Source: Mycobacteriaceae bacterium (lineage in GTDB: Bacteria > Actinomycetota > Actinomycetes > Mycobacteriales > Mycobacteriaceae). From it: 64,000 bases of DNA. Numbering within the stretch: position 1 is the first letter of the stretch; every line of letters starts with the position of its first letter. The notes beneath the pieces are model-generated. The model did no database searches. It was not told where the DNA came from and worked only from the letters and a program-made list of their open reading frames with translations. The stretch is taken from assembly GCA_028726465.1 (NCBI GenBank), contig JAQYQB010000027.1, forward strand, positions 1 through 64,000. The letters are read 5' to 3'. Position numbers and translations under genes: made by a program. This document shows, in pieces, positions 32,651 to 40,779 of the stretch.

Positions 32651-33025
32651 ATGACTTCTGAGAACACTTCTGCTTCCACCGCGCCGAAGCGCATCCACCC
32701 GGCCCGCCAGGCCCGCGTGCGCACCGCGCTGACCCTGTTCACCGTCGCCGCGACGGTGACCGGTATCTTCCTGCTGGTGCTGACCACGCGCATGGTGCTG
32801 GAATACATCGTCGGCATGGACATGCCCGAGTGGGCCACCCACATCGCCCAGATCCACGGCGCCTTCTACGTGCTGTACCTGCTGTCCATCCTGAACCTGG
32901 CGCCGAAGGCCCTGTGGCCGCCGATGAAGTGGTTCACCACGGCCCTGGCCGGCACCATCCCGTTCTTCTCTTTCTACATGGAGGTCAAGCGCCGCCGCGA
33001 GGTGCAGCGCGACTTCCAGCTCTAG
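32651..33025 (+). CDS. DUF3817 membrane protein
   Basis: The 124-residue protein has a basic N-terminus and three hydrophobic helices (about 26-47, 68-84 and 95-112). A conserved 'TRMVLEYIVGMD..EWATHIAQIHGAFY' region lies at about 46-74. DUF3817 proteins are widespread in actinobacteria and often encoded by rph/rdgB (Rv1342c in M. tuberculosis). The role is unknown. It converges with rdgB with only 9 bp between stops. Confidence 0.85.
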   Translation: MTSENTSASTAPKRIHPARQARVRTALTLFTVAATVTGIFLLVLTTRMVLEYIVGMDMPEWATHIAQIHGAFYVLYLLSILNLAPKALWPPMKWFTTALAGTIPFFSFYMEVKRRREVQRDFQL

Positions 33026-33034
33026 CTTTTCGCG

Positions 33035-33640
33035 CTAGTTTTTCTGCAACGCCGCCAATACCGGAACCAGCTGCCGCAGCGCCTGGCCCCGGTGGGAGAC
33101 GGCGTTTTTCTCTTCCGGGGACATCTCCGCGGCGGAGCGCTCCTCGCCGTCCGGCTGGAAGAGCGGGTCGTAGCCGAAGCCGCCCTCCCCGCGCGGGGCA
33201 GTCAGCACGCGCCCGGGCCAGCGGCCTTCCACCACGTGTTCCTGGCCGGCCGGAGTGACCAGCGCGCACACGGAGACAAAAGCCGCGGTGCGGCGCTCTT
33301 CCGGCACGTGGACCAGCTGGCCCAGCAGGAGCTCGTTGTTGGCGGCGTCGTCGCCGTGGCGGCCGGACCAGCGCGCCGAAAGCACGCCGGGCATGCCGTT
33401 GAGCTCGTCGACGGCCAGGCCGGAGTCGTCCGCCACGCACGGCAGGCCGGTGGCCTGCGCGCCCGCGCGGGCCTTGATCAGCGCGTTGTCGGCGCAGGTG
33501 CGCCCGTCCTCGACCGGCTCCGGGTAGGACTCTGCCTCACTGAGCGGGACCAGCTCTACGCCCTCGATGCCAGCCTCGGCCAGGATGGTGTGCAGTTCCT
33601 TCAACTTCTTGGGGTTATTCGAGGCGACTAGCAGCTGCAT
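33035..33640 (-). CDS. rdgB: Non-canonical purine NTP pyrophosphatase
   Basis: RdgB/HAM1 removes dITP, dXTP and ITP from nucleotide pools. The 201-residue protein has 'LLVASNNPKKLKELHTIL' near the N-terminus, 'CADNALIKARA', 'ADDSGLAVDELNGMPGV' and 'GFGYDPLFQP' (about 141-150), and ends with a 'SHRGQALRQLV' helix. The start ATG 33640 overlaps the rph stop (TAATG), so it is translationally coupled to rph. Confidence 0.95.
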   Translation of the reverse strand: MQLLVASNNPKKLKELHTILAEAGIEGVELVPLSEAESYPEPVEDGRTCADNALIKARAGAQATGLPCVADDSGLAVDELNGMPGVLSARWSGRHGDDAANNELLLGQLVHVPEERRTAAFVSVCALVTPAGQEHVVEGRWPGRVLTAPRGEGGFGYDPLFQPDGEERSAAEMSPEEKNAVSHRGQALRQLVPVLAALQKN

Positions 33641-34371
33641 TAGTCCCACCCCAGGGCGGCGCCCTGCGCGGCGATGAGCTCGGTGCAGCCCTTCTGGGCC
33701 ACGTCGAGCATCTGGTTCAGCTCGTCGCGGCCGAACAGCCCGTGCTCACCGGTGCCCTGAATTTCCACGAAGTCGCCGCTTTCCTGCATGACCACGTTGA
33801 GGTCGACCTCGGCGCGGGAGTCTTCCTCATACGGCAGGTCCAGGCACACCCGGCCGTCGATGATGCCGACGGAGACCGCCGCGATAGGGTCCAGCAGCGG
33901 CTCGCCCGGCACGGCGCCGCGCTCCTTGAGGGCGGCCACGGCATCGGCCAGCGCAACGTAGGCGCCGGTGATCGAGGCGGTGCGGGTGCCGCCGTCGGCC
34001 TGCAGGACGTCGCAGTCGAGCTGGATGGTGTTCTCCCCCAGCTCGCTCAGATCCACCGCGGCGCGCAGCGAGCGCCCCACCAGGCGGGAGATCTCATGCG
34101 TGCGGCCCTTGACCTTGCCCTTCATGGACTCACGCGGCATGCGCTCGTGGGTGGCGGACGGCAGCATGGCGTACTCGGCCGTCAGCCAGCCCTCGCCGGA
34201 ATCCCGCTTGAAGCGGGGCACGCCCGTTTCCACCGAGGCGGTGCACATCACGCGGGTATTGCCGAATTCGACCAACACCGAGCCCGCCGGGTTGGTGGTG
34301 AAATTGCGGGTAATTCGCACGGTGCGCAGCTCGTCGAGGCCGCGGCCGTCTGCTCGTTGAAAATCAGTCAT
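33640..34371 (-). CDS. rph: Ribonuclease PH
   Basis: This phosphorolytic 3' exoribonuclease trims tRNA precursors. The 243-residue protein has '[16 protein letters not shown]' (about 30-45), '[19 protein letters not shown]', '[19 protein letters not shown]' and '[13 protein letters not shown]'. TAGCCT lies 6 nt before the ATG on the minus strand (leaderless). It overlaps rdgB by one base at the stop-start junction, as in other actinobacteria. Confidence 0.96.
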   Translation of the reverse strand: MTDFQRADGRGLDELRTVRITRNFTTNPAGSVLVEFGNTRVMCTASVETGVPRFKRDSGEGWLTAEYAMLPSATHERMPRESMKGKVKGRTHEISRLVGRSLRAAVDLSELGENTIQLDCDVLQADGGTRTASITGAYVALADAVAALKERGAVPGEPLLDPIAAVSVGIIDGRVCLDLPYEEDSRAEVDLNVVMQESGDFVEIQGTGEHGLFGRDELNQMLDVAQKGCTELIAAQGAALGWD

Positions 34372-34377
34372 GCTCCC

Positions 34378-34383
34378 AGGCTA
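34378..34383 (-). promoter_or_regulatory. -10 box TAGCCT of rph
   Basis: It is 6 nt before the rph ATG at 34371, giving rph-rdgB their own leaderless promoter. Confidence 0.55.
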
Positions 34384-34398
34384 CCCGCCGGGGCCAGG

Positions 34399-35169
34399 CT
34401 AGAGTTCGAAGACCATCCCGGGCTCGCCGAGGACCAGTTCGCCGTCGAATTCGGCTCGGGCGGCCGCCACGGTCGCGGCGGCGTCTCCCCAGGGCTGCAG
34501 GTGCACCAGCACGAGGGTGCGCACGCCCGCCAGCTGCGCCAGGCGGCCGGCCTCCGCGCCGGACATGTGCATCTTTTCCGCCTTGCCCTCGGAGCTAGCG
34601 CCCCAGGCGGCCTCCGCCAGCAGGATATCGGCGTCCTGCGCCAACGGCAGCAGCTTGGTATCGAAGGAGGTGTCTGCGGTATACGCGATGATCTTGCCGG
34701 TCTCGGTGTGGCGCAGGCGCAGGCCATAGGTCTCGACCGGGTGGATAGTCCGGTACGGGGTGATGGCGACGTCGTCGACGTGCTGTTCCACCCCGTCCTC
34801 CCAGGGGGTGAAGGCGAAGGTATCCGACATGTCGTCCACGCCGTCTGGCTGGGCGTCGGAGGACAGCCGCCCCAGGTGCTGCGGCGCGTAGCTGGGGCCC
34901 AGGCAAAAGTTGCGGCCCTTGGCCGGCGCGTAGGGGTGGAAACGGCGCCAGACCAGCAGGGAGGGGAAATCCATGCAGTGATCGGCGTGCAGGTGGCTTA
35001 AGGCCACGTGGGCGTCGCACGGATCCTGGACGTCCTGCAGCGCGGCGAGGGTACCGGGGCCCAAGTCCATGAGGATGGACGGCGCATCCGGGAAAGACAC
35101 GAGGTAACCGGAGGCCGGGTTCCCGGAAGTGGGCACGCTTCCGGAGCATCCCAAGATGGTCAACTTCAT
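34399..35169 (-). CDS. cpdA: Metallo-beta-lactamase-fold hydrolase, probable class II cAMP phosphodiesterase
   Basis: The 256-residue protein has the MBL metal motif HLHADH (about 64-69), 'GCSGSVPTSGNPASGY' at the N-terminus, 'AYTADTSFD' and late His in 'LVHLQPWGD'. Position between rph and murI matches Rv1339, described as an atypical class II cAMP phosphodiesterase, and C. glutamicum cpdA (both from memory). It would lower cAMP, the ligand of GlxR. The start at ATG 35169 is preferred over 35178 because GAGGGG lies immediately upstream, though spacing is tight. RNase Z-like activity is the alternative. Confidence 0.8.
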   Translation of the reverse strand: MKLTILGCSGSVPTSGNPASGYLVSFPDAPSILMDLGPGTLAALQDVQDPCDAHVALSHLHADHCMDFPSLLVWRRFHPYAPAKGRNFCLGPSYAPQHLGRLSSDAQPDGVDDMSDTFAFTPWEDGVEQHVDDVAITPYRTIHPVETYGLRLRHTETGKIIAYTADTSFDTKLLPLAQDADILLAEAAWGASSEGKAEKMHMSGAEAGRLAQLAGVRTLVLVHLQPWGDAAATVAAARAEFDGELVLGEPGMVFEL

Positions 35170-35232
35170 GCCCCTCATGGTGTCACGAATACGGCGACAG
35201 TGGGGCGATTTGCGGCCATTTCGGGGAGAAAA

Positions 35233-36063
<831 letters not shown>

Positions 36064-36069
36064 GCCGTA

Positions 36070-36816
36070 CTATTTTACGCTGCGGCGCATAATCTGCTTC
36101 GACGTGTCGTCGGAGGTAATCGTCATGCCGGCCACGATGCCGCCGATGGCCCCAAACAGGTGGCCCTGCCAGGACACCCCCTCGTAAATCGGCAACACGC
36201 CCCAGACCAGGCCGGAGTAGGCAACCCCCAGGACCACGCCGAGGACGATCTGGATGAGCGAGCGGTTGAAGATGCCGCGGACCAGCAGGTAGGCCAGCCA
36301 ACCGTAGACCAGGCTGGAGGCGCCGATGTGGTTGGTGCCGGGCCCGCCCAGCAGCCACGTTCCCAGCCCGCCGATGAGCACCACCAGCAGAGTGACCTCC
36401 CACCAGACCTTCCGGCCGGAGAGCCCGATGAGGAAGCAGAACACGGCCCCGGGCAGCGAGTTGCCGATGAGGTGCTCCCAGTCGGCGTGCAGCAGCGGGG
36501 CGGTGACAATCCCCCAGATGCCGTTGAAGTCCAGCGGGTGGATGCCGTAGTAGCTTAAGCTCCCGCCGAAGATGACGTAGTTGACGATGTGGATGCCCCA
36601 GAGCACCACCAGGTAGCCGATGGCGAAGACCAGGCCGGTGCGCAGGCGCCCGGCGCGCGTGTAATTCACTGAGTCGCCCCGGTTGGTCTGGGGCTTGCGC
36701 ATACCAGCGCCGCCGGCCGGCTGGAGGGGCCCGCCCGAGGGCCCGAAATTCGCCGGGCCGGTCTGTCCCCGGCTACGGTCCGGCCGGGACGAATACGGTC
36801 CAGTGGAATATGTCAT
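36070..36816 (-). CDS. Rhomboid family intramembrane serine protease
   Basis: The 248-residue protein has a Gly/Pro-rich cytoplasmic N-terminus (about 1-55) and about six membrane helices. The catalytic Ser is in 'NHIGASSLVYG', and the partner His is in 'WQGHLFGAIGG'. It corresponds to Rv1337 in the conserved cluster. The start ATG 36816 gives the shortest N-terminus that keeps a plausible promoter (TAAGCT ten nt upstream); other starts are possible. It lies 13 bp after the S58 peptidase gene. Confidence 0.88.
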   Translation of the reverse strand: MTYSTGPYSSRPDRSRGQTGPANFGPSGGPLQPAGGAGMRKPQTNRGDSVNYTRAGRLRTGLVFAIGYLVVLWGIHIVNYVIFGGSLSYYGIHPLDFNGIWGIVTAPLLHADWEHLIGNSLPGAVFCFLIGLSGRKVWWEVTLLVVLIGGLGTWLLGGPGTNHIGASSLVYGWLAYLLVRGIFNRSLIQIVLGVVLGVAYSGLVWGVLPIYEGVSWQGHLFGAIGGIVAGMTITSDDTSKQIMRRSVK

Positions 36817-36829
36817 AGTGCACTTCAGC

Positions 36830-37768
36830 TTAGCGCAGCAGGGAAGAATACGCGGGGTAGCCAAAGCCGTCGCTGGCCGCGCAGACGGCGGAGACAATGG
36901 CGGCCTCGACGGCATCGGCGGCCAGCGCGGTCAGCCGCGCCAGCGTCGCGTCCCCCACCGGCGCGGATGCGCCCGCCGCCTGCGCCGGGGTCGCGGTGGA
37001 AACGCCGAACAAGGTGTCGCCGTCCAGCGGCGAGTGGGCCGGGCGCACCGCGCGGGCGATCCCGTCGTGGCCGGCCAGGGCCAGCCGCTGGGCCTGCGCC
37101 TTGTTAAGCGGCGCGTCAGTGTAAACCACCCCGATGGTGGTGTTCAGGCTCGCGGCCGGGTCGGGCAGCTCGGCAAAGGCCGCGCGGTCGATGCCGGGCC
37201 GGCCCGGCGCCCCGAACAGCCGGCCGGTGGCCGCGTCGACGACCTGGCCGACCGGGTTGGCCACCACGATGGCGCCGACTCTAAAGCCGGTATCGGCCGC
37301 CGCCAGCTGGGCCCGTCCGACCCCGCCGCGCAGCTTGCCGGCGGTGGCCCCGCAGCCGGCCCCGACGCTGCCCTGGGAGGGGTCGTCGCCGGCCAAGGCA
37401 GCGCGGATAGCCGCGGCGCCGTCGTCGGCGGTGGGCATCGTCGGCCCGACGGCGAGATCGAAGATGACGGCCGCCGGCACGATGGGCACGCGCGGGCCGG
37501 GTTTGTCCTCGCCGAAGACGGCGAAGCCGAGCCCCTCCTGCGCCAGCTGCCGCATGGCCCCGTCCGCGGCCGCCAGCCCGAAGGCGGAACCGCCCGCCAG
37601 GACGATGGCGTGGACCCGCTGGACGGTGTTGTGTGGGGCCAAAAGGTCGGTTTCCCGCGTGCCCGGGCCGCCGCCGCGCACGTCGACGCCAGCCACTGCC
37701 CCGGCGGGCCCGAAATAGACCGCGGTGACCCCGGTATCCCCGCGGCTGACGTGGCCGACGCTGAGCAT
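36830..37768 (-). CDS. P1 (S58/DmpA-NylC) family peptidase
   Basis: The 312-residue protein belongs to the self-cleaving N-terminal nucleophile group. It contains 'TDLLAPHNTVQRVHAIVLAG' and 'GGSAFGLAAADG' (about 43-75), 'VGAGCGATAGK', and the processing site Asn-Thr in 'SLNTTIGVVYTDAPL' (about 224-238). Autocleavage would expose Thr as nucleophile. Relatives are DmpA aminopeptidase and nylon-oligomer hydrolase NylC. The start ATG 37768 overlaps the DUF2017 stop (TAATG). It corresponds to Rv1333. Confidence 0.9.
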   Translation of the reverse strand: MLSVGHVSRGDTGVTAVYFGPAGAVAGVDVRGGGPGTRETDLLAPHNTVQRVHAIVLAGGSAFGLAAADGAMRQLAQEGLGFAVFGEDKPGPRVPIVPAAVIFDLAVGPTMPTADDGAAAIRAALAGDDPSQGSVGAGCGATAGKLRGGVGRAQLAAADTGFRVGAIVVANPVGQVVDAATGRLFGAPGRPGIDRAAFAELPDPAASLNTTIGVVYTDAPLNKAQAQRLALAGHDGIARAVRPAHSPLDGDTLFGVSTATPAQAAGASAPVGDATLARLTALAADAVEAAIVSAVCAASDGFGYPAYSSLLR

Positions 37769-38307
37769 TAGGACATCAGCGCCCGCAGCAGCGAGTCCTG
37801 GTTGAAGGCCAGCCATTCCACGAGCGCGTCGCGATCGGTAACGGCGGCGTCCGGGCCGCTGAAATCCCCCGCGGCGACGAACAGGCGGAGATCGTTGAGG
37901 CCGGCGACGAACTGGTGGGCCTCTTCCTCCGAAAGGTTAAGCTCCACCGAGCCGGTCGGCCCCAGCGCGGAGTTGATGGCCTGCAGGTTGGCGAGCTTGG
38001 CGCGGGCGATGTCGTTTTCGTGCAGGCTGCGCATCAGCGAGGCGTCGCCGTCGAATTCCTCGTCGCCGTCGGCCATGAAGTCCGGAAACAGGCGCGCCAG
38101 GGAGGGATCCTCCGGGGCGTCCTTGTGGCCGGAGGGCATGTCCATCATCTCGGCCAGCTCGTCCTTCGGTGCGGACTGCGCGCGCTGGATGATGGCCTCG
38201 GCCACCGTCGAGGTCAGGTTGCCTAAAACCTCGCGCTCCATGGGGTCCAGGACGGCGTGAAAGCGCACCGGGCGCATTAGCGATTTCTTTTTCTTCCACT
38301 CTTGCAT
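37768..38307 (-). CDS. DUF2017 protein
   Basis: This is a 179-residue soluble, acidic, helical protein of the DUF2017 family, always found beside clpS in actinobacteria (Rv1332). Motifs include 'DPMEREVLGNL', 'EDPSLARLFPDF' and 'LVEWLAFNQDSLLRALM' near the C-terminus. Its fixed position between clpS and the S58 peptidase suggests a link to regulated proteolysis, but no activity is established to my knowledge. GGAGAAG about ten nt upstream supports the ATG at 38307. Confidence 0.88.
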   Translation of the reverse strand: MQEWKKKKSLMRPVRFHAVLDPMEREVLGNLTSTVAEAIIQRAQSAPKDELAEMMDMPSGHKDAPEDPSLARLFPDFMADGDEEFDGDASLMRSLHENDIARAKLANLQAINSALGPTGSVELNLSEEEAHQFVAGLNDLRLFVAAGDFSGPDAAVTDRDALVEWLAFNQDSLLRALMS

Positions 38308-38328
38308 GGGGTTTTTCTTCTCCGCCTC

Positions 38329-38655
38329 CTAGCCGGCCTGCTGCATGGTGGCCCATAGGCCCGCGATCTGCAGCTTCTTGACGTCGGCTTCGATCTTGTC
38401 GCGTTCACCGGAGGACACGGCCGCCTTGCCCTCGGTGTGTACCTGCATCATCAACTCGTTGGCCCGCTTCTTGTCGTAGCCCAGCACCGTCTGGAAGACG
38501 TAGGAGACGTAGCTCATCAGGTTGACCGGGTCGTCCCAGACGATGCACATCCAGGGCAGGTTTTCGCTGGTGGCTACGTCCACCTTGAGGTCCTCGTCCA
38601 GTTCCGGGGTAGCCATGGGCGAGCCCATGTAAATGGGGGAAATTCTGGCAGTCAT
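38329..38655 (-). CDS. clpS: ATP-dependent Clp protease adaptor ClpS
   Basis: ClpS delivers N-degron substrates to ClpC/ClpP. The 108-residue protein has the signature '[20 protein letters not shown]' (about 36-55), '[19 protein letters not shown]' and an N-terminal tail. TAGGCT lies 7 nt before the ATG at 38655, so the longer in-frame reading from 38745 is rejected. It is first of the chain clpS-DUF2017-S58-rhomboid-murI-cpdA-rph-rdgB. Confidence 0.95.
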   Translation of the reverse strand: MTARISPIYMGSPMATPELDEDLKVDVATSENLPWMCIVWDDPVNLMSYVSYVFQTVLGYDKKRANELMMQVHTEGKAAVSSGERDKIEADVKKLQIAGLWATMQQAG

Positions 38656-38662
38656 ACCTAAT

Positions 38663-38668
38663 AGCCTA
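38663..38668 (-). promoter_or_regulatory. -10 box TAGGCT of clpS
   Basis: It is 7 nt before the clpS ATG on the minus strand (leaderless). Confidence 0.6.
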
Positions 38669-38806
38669 ACCAATTTCACTAGTGCACAAGGTGCCTGGCA
38701 GGTAACCTGTGCCTCAACGAGCCTTGTAACGTACTTCATCCCCACTGAATCACAGTGCTAGCGGCCGAGCGCGGCAGCGCGGACCGAGCCGGACAGAAAG
38801 GACAGC

Positions 38807-39382
38807 ATGTCACAGCCTCCCCTGCTCACGCGGTTGATTAACGACGTTCGCGCCGGCCGCTTCCCGGCCGATCTGCCCGGCGTGGCCCGCGCGGTCATCA
38901 CCTTCGTCACCCTCGCCGCGACCGTCGGCGTGGCCATCGCCTCCCTGGTATCCAGCCCCGGGGGATCGGGCTCCTCTGAATCCGCCGACAACGGATCCTC
39001 CACCGCCCAGCCCGAGCCGGCGTCCCCGGAGGAACAAATCCGGCTGACCGAGTTGGAACAAGAGGTGGGCACCGCCCTGAACCAGTGGCGCCTCGACAAC
39101 GGGCTGCCGCCGGGGCTGCCGTGGCCGGATCGCCAGGGCGCGGCCCGGGAGCAGGCCCGCCAGAACGCGGCCGCCGGGAAGGAATCCCGCTCGCCCGAGA
39201 ACATCTCGCAGTTGCAGGTCAACCTGCCGGTCGAAGGCGCTACCGGCTACGCGGTCGTGGAGAAGCTGCGCGCCTCCCGCCCGCACCTCGAGGTGGTCTT
39301 GAACCCGGCCAATACCTTCCAGGCGGTTGCCGCCGAGATCGGCCACGGCCGCGTCTGGGTCGTCATCCAATTTGAACAATAA
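38807..39382 (+). CDS. Membrane-anchored CAP/SCP-like protein
   Basis: The 191-residue protein has one membrane helix (about 26-48) and a Ser/Glu linker (about 50-75). A region at about 84-191 reads like a small CAP domain: 'LNQWRLDNGLPPGLPWPDRQ', 'ARQNAA', 'PENISQLQV', and a C-terminal 'GHGRVWVVIQF'. The usual conserved His and Cys residues of CAP enzymes are not all present. It probably acts in the cell envelope. AAAGGA lies five nt before the ATG. Function is unknown. Confidence 0.6.
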   Translation: MSQPPLLTRLINDVRAGRFPADLPGVARAVITFVTLAATVGVAIASLVSSPGGSGSSESADNGSSTAQPEPASPEEQIRLTELEQEVGTALNQWRLDNGLPPGLPWPDRQGAAREQARQNAAAGKESRSPENISQLQVNLPVEGATGYAVVEKLRASRPHLEVVLNPANTFQAVAAEIGHGRVWVVIQFEQ

Positions 39383-39407
39383 ACACCCCCGTCACGCGCC
39401 TGTGACG

Positions 39408-39413
39408 TACACT
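39408..39413 (+). promoter_or_regulatory. -10 box TACACT of pncB
   Basis: It is 7 nt before the GTG at 39421 (leaderless). Confidence 0.6.
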
Positions 39414-39420
39414 TCACGAT

Positions 39421-40761
39421 GTGAACGATAGCTCGAATATCACCGCCTCCACTGCCTTACTCACCGACATGTACGAGCTGACCATGCTCGAGGCAGCCCT
39501 GCGAGACGGCAGCGCCCACCGCCAAGTCACCTGCGAAGTTTTCTCCCGGCGCCTGCCGAACGAGCGCCGCTACGGCGTCGTCGCCGGCACGCCGCGGGTC
39601 ATCGCGGCCATCCAGAACTTCCGCTTCACCGAGCAGCAGCTGGCCCACCTCGACTTCCTCGACGAAGACACCAAGGACTACCTGCGCAACTACCGCTTCC
39701 GCGGCCAGGTCGACGGCTACCGCGAGGGCGAGCTCTACTTCCCGAATTCGCCGCTGCTGACCGTGCGCGGCACCTTCGCCGAGTGCATCGTGCTGGAGAC
39801 CGTCATCCTGTCCATCATGAACGCCGACTCCGCGGTCGCCTCCGCGGCCGCCCGCATGGTCACCGCCGCGGACGGGCGCCCCATCCTGGAGATGGGCGCG
39901 CGCCGCACGCACGAGTATGCCGCGGTCACCGCCGCCCGCGCGGCCTACTTGGCCGGCTTCGTCGCCACCTCCAACCTGGAGGCCGGCTTCCGCTACGACA
40001 TCCCGGTCTCCGGCACGGCCGCGCACGCGTGGACGCTGGCACACGTCAACGAGGACGGCAGCGCCAACGAGAAGGCCGCCTTCGCCACCCAGATCGACGT
40101 CCTAGGCGCGGGCACCACCCTGCTGGTCGACACCTACGACATCACCCAGGGCGTTATCAACGCCGTGGAGGTCGCGGGGAAGGAGCTCGGCGGCGTGCGC
40201 ATCGACTCCGGCGACTTGGGCGCGGTCACCCGCCGGGTCCGCAAGCAGCTGGACGATCTGGGCAATACCGAGACCAAGATCGTGGTCTCGTCCGACCTGG
40301 ACGAATTCGCCATCGCCGGCCTGCGCGGCGATCCGGTGGACGTCTACGGCGTGGGCACCTCCGTGGTCACCGGCTCGGGCGCCCCGACGGCCGGCCTGGT
40401 CTACAAGGTCGTGGAGGTCGACGGGCACCCGGTGGCCAAGCGTTCGTCCTCCAAGGAATCCATCGGCGGCGCCAAGCAGGCGCTGCGCACCTACCGCTCC
40501 ACCGGCGTGGCGGTCGAGGAGGTCGTCTTCCCCTACACGGACACCACCGCCCCGGACGTTGGCGGGCTGGAGACCCAGCAGCTGACCATCCCGCTGATGC
40601 GCGACGGCCAGGCCGTCGACGATATCCCGGACCTGGACACCTCCCGCGCCCACCTGGCCGCGGCCATCGGCACGCTGCCCTGGGAGGGCCTGGCCCTGTC
40701 CCGCGGCGAGCCGGCCGTGCCCACCCGGGCGGTCGGGTTGCTGCCGCCACACCAGTCCTAG
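39421..40761 (+). CDS. pncB: Nicotinate phosphoribosyltransferase
   Basis: PncB converts nicotinate and PRPP to nicotinate mononucleotide, the step after PncA. The 446-residue protein has 'LLTDMYELTMLEAAL' (about 13-27), 'FSRRLPNERRYGVVAG', 'LEMGARRTHEYAA', 'SGTAAHAWTL' and 'VRIDSGDLGAVTRRVRKQ' (about 259-276). Length fits. It lies upstream of dinG, as Rv1330c and Rv1329c in M. tuberculosis. Confidence 0.95.
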   Translation: MNDSSNITASTALLTDMYELTMLEAALRDGSAHRQVTCEVFSRRLPNERRYGVVAGTPRVIAAIQNFRFTEQQLAHLDFLDEDTKDYLRNYRFRGQVDGYREGELYFPNSPLLTVRGTFAECIVLETVILSIMNADSAVASAAARMVTAADGRPILEMGARRTHEYAAVTAARAAYLAGFVATSNLEAGFRYDIPVSGTAAHAWTLAHVNEDGSANEKAAFATQIDVLGAGTTLLVDTYDITQGVINAVEVAGKELGGVRIDSGDLGAVTRRVRKQLDDLGNTETKIVVSSDLDEFAIAGLRGDPVDVYGVGTSVVTGSGAPTAGLVYKVVEVDGHPVAKRSSSKESIGGAKQALRTYRSTGVAVEEVVFPYTDTTAPDVGGLETQQLTIPLMRDGQAVDDIPDLDTSRAHLAAAIGTLPWEGLALSRGEPAVPTRAVGLLPPHQS

Positions 40762-40766
40762 GCCGG

Positions 40767-40772
40767 TAGACT
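40767..40772 (+). promoter_or_regulatory. -10 box TAGACT of dinG
   Basis: It is 7 nt before the GTG at 40780, in the 18-bp gap after pncB. Confidence 0.6.
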
Positions 40773-40779
40773 AACCGGG

